Shown in pieces: positions 57,263-64,000 of a DNA stretch of 64,000 nucleotides (position 1 is its first letter; each line of letters begins with the position of its first letter). The notes under the pieces were generated by a model. That model searched no databases, was not told where the DNA came from, and saw only the letters and a program-made list of their open reading frames with translations. This DNA is from Paratinospora sagittata. Its lineage: Eukaryota; Streptophyta; Magnoliopsida; Ranunculales; Menispermaceae. The stretch covers positions 15,225,001-15,289,000 of the forward strand of contig CM069597.1 of NCBI GenBank assembly GCA_035771175.1, read 5' to 3'. Position numbers and translations under genes: made by a program.

Positions 57263-59183
57263 TGTAACGCCCGTACCTTAGGATGATGTTATTTTGACCC
57301 TTAGAGTACCCGTATATGTGTACGTATACGTATATGATGCTCGAGTGTCTTTGCATGAAGTTTCAGAATGATCGAAGACTCGTTCGACGTCGAAACATGT
57401 CGAAAATGGTGTTTTGGATCAATGGAGCTTGCTCCGTGGAGGAAGAAATTTTTGTTACCGATTACATCAATGGATTGATCTCCTAGATCTGTGTTCCGAT
57501 TGAGCTAAAATTTTATTAGCTTATTATTCTCTGATAGGTCTTCATTATAATGGTGACTATCTTTATCGGAGTTGTCTACTGTTAGTTATAAGGCTCCAAA
57601 CACTGTTTCACGAATTTATGGATTTTCTTGTAGAAGTTTGATCAAATGGTTGGAACTCAAAATCCCACCATTGGATTGATCTGAAAGTTTACCAGAATGT
57701 TGGTACCTGACTCATAAAACGTTTGAATGGTTAAGATGTTAAATTGAACAGCCATTTTCAAGAAATTGAGTATCTAAGTGAAAGTAAATTCAGTAGGAAA
57801 CTGTTCCTTCTATTTATTAAGTGTATTTTTAAGTGTGGGCCCAATTTTTTTTTATATAAAAGCAACTTCCACGATTTTTGGACTCACTTGTTCATTGTTT
57901 TCACTTTCAAAGAGTCTAAGAGTGTTTGAAGAAGGAGGAGAGGAGAAAAGGGAGGAAAAAAGAGCGGTTTTGGTGATTTGTGCTCAAGAATCACCCAAGG
58001 TAACCATTCTTCCCCCATTTCTTTCTCATTTTCTTCCTTCCGTGACTTTCCTACATGCATGAGAACTGATTTTTCAACCTAGGGTTTCTATGAATCCTGA
58101 ATTCTAGGGTTATTGGTCTAGGGTTTTCATGTATGGGTTGATTTATGCTTGTTTTTCATACTAATGACCTTTCCTAACCTCAACCAACATATAATGAGTG
58201 TTTTTTACTCTTACATCCCGAAACTTAAGGGAGAGGTAAGAAATCAAATGTTGGACTTAGGTTTTGAGATTAGGATATGTTAATCTAGAAGGCATTGGGA
58301 GTCTAAAAATAGTTAAACCCCCAATTTCTAACAAGAAATTGGAGGGCTTTCATAGACTTGACATAAATTAGAATTTTGACCTAGGGTTCCCTATTCAAAT
58401 TTCTTGTGATTTAGATGAAATTGATGAATAAATATGGTTGTATGACACTCTAATTTACTGATCTTGAGTAGAGGAAACCCTATTGTAGAGTAATTTTGGC
58501 TTAGACCATGTAAATTGACAATTTTCATGTGATTTGGGGATTTCCAAGAAATTGGGGCTTTTGACCCAAATCAAGTCAATTGATAAAATTGACTTGGGGA
58601 TTGTTTAATTGAACCCAAATTGGATAGAGTTATGGGTTTAGAATGTTTGGACTTGTGTTAAAACTGAAAGACTTAGTTTAATTTGACCTTAGGCTATGTA
58701 TTGCCCAAATTGAGGATTTTGACCAAGACTTAGTCAATTGATGAAATTGACTTGATGAATAGTCAAATTAACCCCTAATATGATTGAATGCTTTGTATTA
58801 TAGTGTTTGAGATCAAGGGGATCGACCTATGACATTCAATTTGGGTTATGTATAGTTTAATTTGATGTTAATGGGTTAAATTGGACAATAGAGATTTGGC
58901 TCATGGGTTAACCATTCTAGAATCATTAGTTGACTTTGATATTGGGTTTAAACATGGTTATTAGCATACTTTGACTGATTTTAGTATTGTATGAACCATG
59001 TCTATTATGTAGGAATTCTAATTGATTTGAGTAACCCAAGTGGGCTAGTTGGAAGTCGGAGTACGTGAGGTGATTTGTGATCTTACTAGTACTCGCTTGT
59101 GGATTGGAAATTGGATTGGTTTTCATATACATGGCATTGTATTATATAACTTGTGTCAAATTGATATATATATGGATATGGCA
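57263..59183 (+). repeat. Diverged C-like LTR, interrupted by the CACTA element
   Basis: Starts TGTAACGCCCGTACCTTAGG and follows the C LTR order: 'acccgtatatgtgtacgtatacg', 'cgttcgacgtcgaaacatgtcga', 'ggaggaagaaattt', long U3/R-like body. By eye clearly diverged from the two C LTRs, so it belongs to a sister family or an older insertion. It breaks off at 59183 at a position equivalent to about 48610 in the C LTR; the remainder should lie beyond the CACTA right end. Two overlapping ORFs at 57744-58062 have no support. Confidence 0.8.
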
Positions 59184-59480
59184 CACTACAAGAAAAAATA
59201 CTTTCAGTAGCGAAATTTTTTCATAAGTAAAAGTTCATAATTCGTAAGTAAAAGTATTGCTTACGATGTTTAGGCTTATTCTTACAAATGCAATTTCGTG
59301 AGGAAAATACCGTAAGTAAAGGTTTTAGTCACGGCATAGTTCCATGAGTAAAAATATCATTTTTACTTACGATTCCATTTTCGTAAGTAAAACGTTTATT
59401 TCACAACTAAAGGTTGACACAAATTGCAACAAATCTAACCTTTTACTTACAATGAAATTCGTAAGTAAATGTAACAAATT
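59184..59480 (+). repeat. CACTA left terminus and subterminal repeats
   Basis: The terminal CACTACAAGAAAAAA is followed by motif copies in both orientations at about 59226, 59241, 59302, 59361, 59384, 59438 and 59460. In known CACTA elements such motifs bind the element-encoded DNA-binding protein. Confidence 0.85.
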
Positions 59481-59736
59481 CATTACTAAATGTTATACAA
59501 AGCTACAAAATAACAAAGTAGCTAATAAAAACATTTTTTTGTAATATTTTTGGAATTTTAATTTTTACAAATAATAAAATTTAACACTAGAAGGAATGAA
59601 GATTTTCATTTATCAAATCTATAATTTCTACAACCATAAAGTCCTAGTATGCATACAAAAATTAAAATTTGCACAAGGCAAAATTTACAAAAGTAACAAA
59701 ATATAGAAACATGACTATCATGCAAGCGAAAGATAA

Positions 59737-62523
59737 CTAAGATGTGGTCTCTGTAGAAGTAGATGATGATGGTGGCAAGATAGTCTCTTTGATCTGACGA
59801 ACATCATCCTCATTATTTGTGACCCTATCTATTAGTTTTGCCACTAAACTCTCAATTTCTGTGTTGTTCTGACCACCGCATGAAGATCCATGTGTTCTTG
59901 AGGAAGCTCGTGACATCTCTTTTGATAAGCCTTTTGCCTTCATAGCCCATCCCTTTTGATAATCGGAGCCATAACCAAGAACACGTTCCATAATTTGAAA
60001 GTATGTGATATATGGCATGTTCACTTTATCTTCAGTTGGAGGCCATTGATTTTCAAATCTTATATCTACCATTTCTAACTGCAAATAAATAAATAAATAT
60101 AAGGTACAAATTTAAAAAATAAAATTAATCAATCTAAAAACTCATTTAAAGACTTACATAAACACTTTCGGCCTCTGTATTTAGCCAATGTTGTTTTGAG
60201 TCGCAATGTATCTTCTTAAACATTTCAATTCCTCCAATCGACGAGAATATATTATCGTGTTGGCGCCAATGGTGTTTGGGCATAGAGAATGACCATTAGT
60301 TTGCATCCATTCCCTCTTTGATCTATTTCTTGAATTAGTAGCTGATGTTTTCTACAAAATGCACAATTTGTTAGTACAAATCACACCAAATTAATCAATA
60401 ACATAAATAATAAGACAAATAAATATTTTTATCAATGAATTAATCTCTAGGCTTTCAACAAAAAAAAACTGAGAGAGTCTCCTTTGTATTTTCAGCAAAA
60501 AGGTTTTTGAAAACCTGTAAAATATATGCCTAATGAACATCCAACCTATAAGATATATCCTCATATCCAAATCAATTCCATTGATTTATTTTATCATGCC
60601 AAAACATAGAATACAAAAACAAATCAATCAATTGTTTTTAATTCAACCATAAAATTAATGTAATCATAGAAAAGTCATGCCTTTGATTGGCAACTGGGCA
60701 AAAATCTGCCCAAGTTTCAACACCATAACCATTACATTCTTGATGTAAAAGTGATTTAATTTTAATCATAAGTAAGTTCAATGATTCATTATATAAGGAA
60801 GAGAAGAACAATCACTTTATTTCTTCCAGTAAACAGAGCAGTTTCATGTAACTCCTAGATCTCAAAAAGTAGATAAATAGAAGAGGCAAAGGAAGAAACT
60901 GAAAAAAAATTAAGCAGACATGATAGATAATCCCTTAGTTTTGAAACCATAAATTAGGCCTTGTGCTTGTGCACATTTGACATTATTAGACCAAACTTAA
61001 CAACCCTTACCCCTTTGAAACGAACATTTCTATACAACTACATTAATAATGGTGCAGAAGTAGCTCTGATATCATATCATGTAGCTCAATAAAACTTGCA
61101 GACAAGAACATAAAACAATATTCATGCACTCCTGCAATAGATGTTTATTTCCCATCTTATGGTGTCTAAGAACTAGCATAAGTTTTAAGGACTGGTAGCC
61201 AATGATATCTGAAGCAAAATCAATAAATTTAGATTCAGCATGGGAGACTGGGTAAAGATTATGCACCAAATTCCTAAACAAATTTTTGTAGGTGAATCCA
61301 TTATATAAATCTTACTAACAGTTTCTTAGTTGCATCACTATATTATATTTTCTTTTCCCCCTTCCAAGACTAAAAGATCTAGTTTGTAGATTATATATAT
61401 ATAATACACATGATCAGAGGTATAATTTAAGGGTACTTTTGAGTGTTTTATCAACCTCTAAAATGACAACATAAATAATATTCAACCTAGACAATTTCAA
61501 CTTTTTAGAAAAGCTTCTTCAACTAAAAAAGTAACAACCATATCCTTTACAATTTTGACATTTTTTTTATGCTAAAACAATTGTTTTGGCCTTTAAATTG
61601 TCTGGAACATAGACGCCTTCTTGACAAGTACTTAACAAATATAAAAAAGAAGGAACATTTTGGTCTACTTTTGGATGCAAAAGTCAAAATATTATGGCCA
61701 GTTCGCCAACTATTGAACTATGGTATTAAATCAAAACGAACCTCAATTATAATTGAATATGAAAATATAACTACAACTATAGCCTTAACCTTTTTTTTTT
61801 TTTTCTGTTACAGCTAAGGTGCACCATGCTACTCCTCTAATAATTTTTGAAGTAATCAAGTGTATATTGGAATAAGCCCTTCTAAATAACATGTTAACCT
61901 AATTTGGCTCAAAATTAATTATTAAGCTAGAAACTATTATAACCAATAACGGAAGGAAAAGATCAATCATTCAATCACAATGTAAAATTGAACTTACAAA
62001 TTCAGAACCATAGGATCAACCATTCAATCACAACTATAAAAGTCAAAGAATATATGAATCTTAACCATTCTCATAAGATACATATATGATTAAGGATTTA
62101 AAATAATAGATATCCAATATACCTAAAATGATTCAGATGCAAAATAATCACAAAGCCATTTCCAATCATCTGCTGAATCAATTGAAGTTGGCCATTTTCC
62201 TTTCGCAGCCTCTATGTTAGCTATCCCTCCTACCTACAGACTTAAAGTGACGATGAAGTTAGCTTCTCTATGTTCGATAAGAAGTAATCATTTGTAAATC
62301 AATCGTATCTCGAACATATTTTAATTGCAAATCAAGTTGGAATTTTTCCTACAAGACAATAAGAGTTGTAAGTGTTAATTATGTGAACTAATCAATATAA
62401 ACCTAATAGAAATAAATTATTACCCTACCAAGACTCTATAATACATGGGCTCCTTCTCAGAAGGAGGTATCTCTTTCCACTCTTTCACTCTAACTAGAGC
62501 AAATTGTCGTGCGATGGAACCAA
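59737..62523 (-). pseudogene. Ptta/En/Spm-type plant transposase gene, multi-exon, decayed
   Basis: Exons read on the minus strand. 62523-62429: SIARQFALVRVKEWKEIPPS, ending before GTAGGG. 62348-62123, after an acceptor 'cttgtag': FQLDLQLKYVRDTIDLQM, then two in-frame stops, LHRHFKSVG, a shift near 62235, KGKWPTSIDSADDWKWLCDY, and a TAG as its last codon before GTATAT. 60351-60158, after 'ttttgtag': TNSRNRSKREWMQTNGH, then a 2-base shift at an 'atat' run, EMFKKIHCDSKQHWLNTEAE, donor GTAAGT. 60083-59737, after 'atttgcag': LEMVDIRFENQWPP, QIMERVLGYGSDYQKGW, Ser/Thr-rich tail. The order and motifs fit the Ptta/En/Spm transposase family (Transposase_24). The N-terminus was not found. Exon borders are my reading. 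Confidence 0.72.
60360..62120. other. Large intron-like, AT-rich interval of the CACTA gene
   Basis: Lies between two exons in the same orientation and contains no frame with family character. The two short ORFs at 61072 (minus) and 61569 (plus) are unsupported. About 1.8 kb is long for an intron, so it may hold a further insertion I could not define. Confidence 0.45.
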
Positions 62524-63769
62524 TCATTATTTGTATAGTTATTATTTTCCTTATCAAAATAATTATCTAATCATTCTCTCTATAGTCTATACCAATCATC
62601 AATATGACCAGGAGCAAGCAGACATGTCATTATTTCATTTTTGAAAGGGGAACAGTCCATGAATTTCATAACTTAGAATATAAAGATTGTGTTTGTTAAA
62701 AAAACTTGCTAACTCTAGCAAACGTAATGGTCAGCAGAGATTTTACTTTTTGATAAATATTAATCAAAAGGTTTGATTCAAAACCATTCTATAAAGTACC
62801 TAGATCTTCAAGGATTGCACACTTTGTATGTTTCAAAAGCTCTTTTTAATGTAAAATTCAATGACTTGGCCAGCTCTAGATTCAGTTTGATAATCACAAT
62901 CAGAAGGTTACACCTACAATAACCTCTTTCACTTTTATCCACAATGACCTTCTCCAATGTAATAAGCCCTAACCTAGAAATCTGAGCTTTTCCCAATTCT
63001 AGTGAAATCATTCACTTGGAAAACATCAGAAAAAACACTCAAACATAAACGTCAAGCATGGGATTTAAAGCCAAACACTGAAAATGAGAAACAAATAAAA
63101 GCACACCAAAAAAATTACATATATACTGTAACATTCGTTACATATATGCCACACACTCTCATTCCTGCATAATCTTTAAATCTTCTAAATATGATGATAC
63201 CTTCTAACTCCACAGAAGAAAGTAGAAAAAGCAGAGCAACAAAATAATAGAATAATCAACCGGTTGAAATTAACCAAAACAAACCGCTCTGATCTTATCT
63301 GAAAAAAAAAAAATAACATGAAATAACCATTAGAAACACAAATTCCTCAAAATCTCTTGTGAATCAATCATTGATTTGAGATTTCATGCGTGCACTGAAG
63401 AAATAGCAGATTCACAAACAGTCAAATCAAAGATACCTTAGCGAATCCACAACCATTGCCAATCGCTTCAACTATCAAGTTGAGATATGGCAAATTTCTT
63501 CCCAATATCTCTTCTTCGCGTCTTCTTCACAAACGGCGCACAGACGAGTGGGTGAAGAGATGAAACCCACTCGTCTTCTTTAGAACTCGTCTTCAACGAG
63601 AGAGAATATTGAGAAGAAAAGAAGAGAAAACCTACTCGTCTTCTTCACTAATGGTGCCTCAAACAGAAAGAATGAGAGGGAAAGAAGAGAAAACCCACTC
63701 GCATTTAGTGTTTCAAAAGAGATGGAACAGGGTTTTGGTGGAGTGCAGAAATGTTTGGCGGGTTAATTA
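62524..63769. other. CACTA internal region without recognised gene
   Basis: AT-rich with no recognised coding block. Near 63476-63720 there are CTTCTTC-type repeats and repeats of 'cccactcgtcttctt' / 'cctactcgtcttctt', possibly the promoter-side part of the minus-strand gene. Confidence 0.45.
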
Positions 63770-64000
63770 GCATTAGTAGTGATTTCGTTCGTTACAAGCC
63801 TCCCTTTATTTGTAAGTAATACAAAATATTGACTTTTATTTATTTATTTTTAATTTTTAATTTTTCTTTTTATTCAGTTACTTTTAGTTACGACATAGTC
63901 GCTACTAAAACTTTTGACGTTCGTAAGTGATAAAAAGTTAAGCGCGCCATGTGCACATAAAAAGGGCGGGATGAAATTTAATATCTTTACTTACGATAAA
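63770..64000 (+). repeat. CACTA right subterminal repeats (start)
   Basis: 'ttgtaagtaatac', 'cgtaagtgataa' and 'tttacttacgataaa' reproduce the left subterminal motif. The right inverted terminus (expected ...TTTTCTTGTAGTG) lies beyond base 64000. Confidence 0.7.

Larger units (their letters stand above)
59184..64000 (+). mobile_element. CACTA (En/Spm-type) DNA transposon, right end outside window
   Basis: Left terminus CACTACAAGAAAAAA is the classic CACTA inverted repeat. Subterminal motifs 'cgtaagtaaaa' / 'ttttacttacg' fill the first 300 bases and recur from 63770 to the window end. In between lies a minus-strand gene with Ptta/En/Spm transposase-family exons. At least 4.8 kb long. The base triplet GCA before the terminus would be the duplicated target. 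The gene has several stops and a frameshift, so mobility would depend on another copy. Confidence 0.85.

Overview
The window looks like transposon-filled, non-genic DNA from a flowering plant, probably heterochromatic. It is AT-rich and I see no rRNA, tRNA or convincing host protein gene. Almost everything recognisable is an LTR retrotransposon typical of plants (Ty1/copia RT; Ty3/gypsy chromovirus-type pol; primer sites complementary to plant initiator tRNA-Met). There is also a PIF/Harbinger-type MITE, a tRNA-like pol III promoter segment and a CACTA (En/Spm) DNA transposon. No element has an intact gag-pol. Most stops fit C-to-T or G-to-A decay of methylated DNA, with indels in addition.

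Layout. 1-3520: 3' half of a copia element (RT-RNase H, long untranslated tail, PPT, 3' LTR). 3521-5381: low-information AT-rich DNA with LTR-like scraps. 5382-22257: gypsy element 'A', bounded by 5-bp target duplications (GCCAT). It was itself hit three times by family 'B': a deleted element (8437-13961, TSD TGATA), a solo LTR (18284-19700, TSD CGCGG) and a 338-bp fold-back element with an inverted B LTR 5' terminus at each end (19902-20239, TSD AAACT). With the three insertions removed, A's LTRs measure 2588 and 2581 bp, which supports the boundaries. 22258-25523: AT-rich DNA with a GGCCCG palindromic tract, a 646-bp MITE and long TA runs.

25524-42885: a composite of two B elements on the minus strand (LTR - leader - extra ORF - gag - pol - [deletion junction] - partial leader - extra ORF - gag - pol - truncated LTR). 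In both copies a 'putative plant transposon protein'-like ORF lies between the primer site and gag, and its first recognised exon begins at a splice-acceptor-like sequence. 42886-46203: no genes, plus scraps of other repeats. 46204-57002: gypsy element 'C' on the plus strand, related to A, with a patched 5' LTR and a truncated 3' LTR. 57003-57262: a segment with good pol III A and B boxes. 57263-59183: a diverged C-like LTR. It is interrupted by a CACTA transposon (59184 to beyond 64000) whose minus-strand gene has decayed exons resembling the plant Ptta/En/Spm transposase family.

How parts work together. In each LTR element the 5' LTR would drive a transcript, primed from the tRNA-Met site and encoding Gag and Pol (protease, RT, RNase H, integrase, chromodomain-like tail). 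All copies here look non-autonomous. The points most worth a second look are the fold-back element with two U3-type ends and a TSD, the variable tandem arrays of GAACGTTC palindromes in the B-family promoters, and the extra, possibly spliced, ORF ahead of gag.
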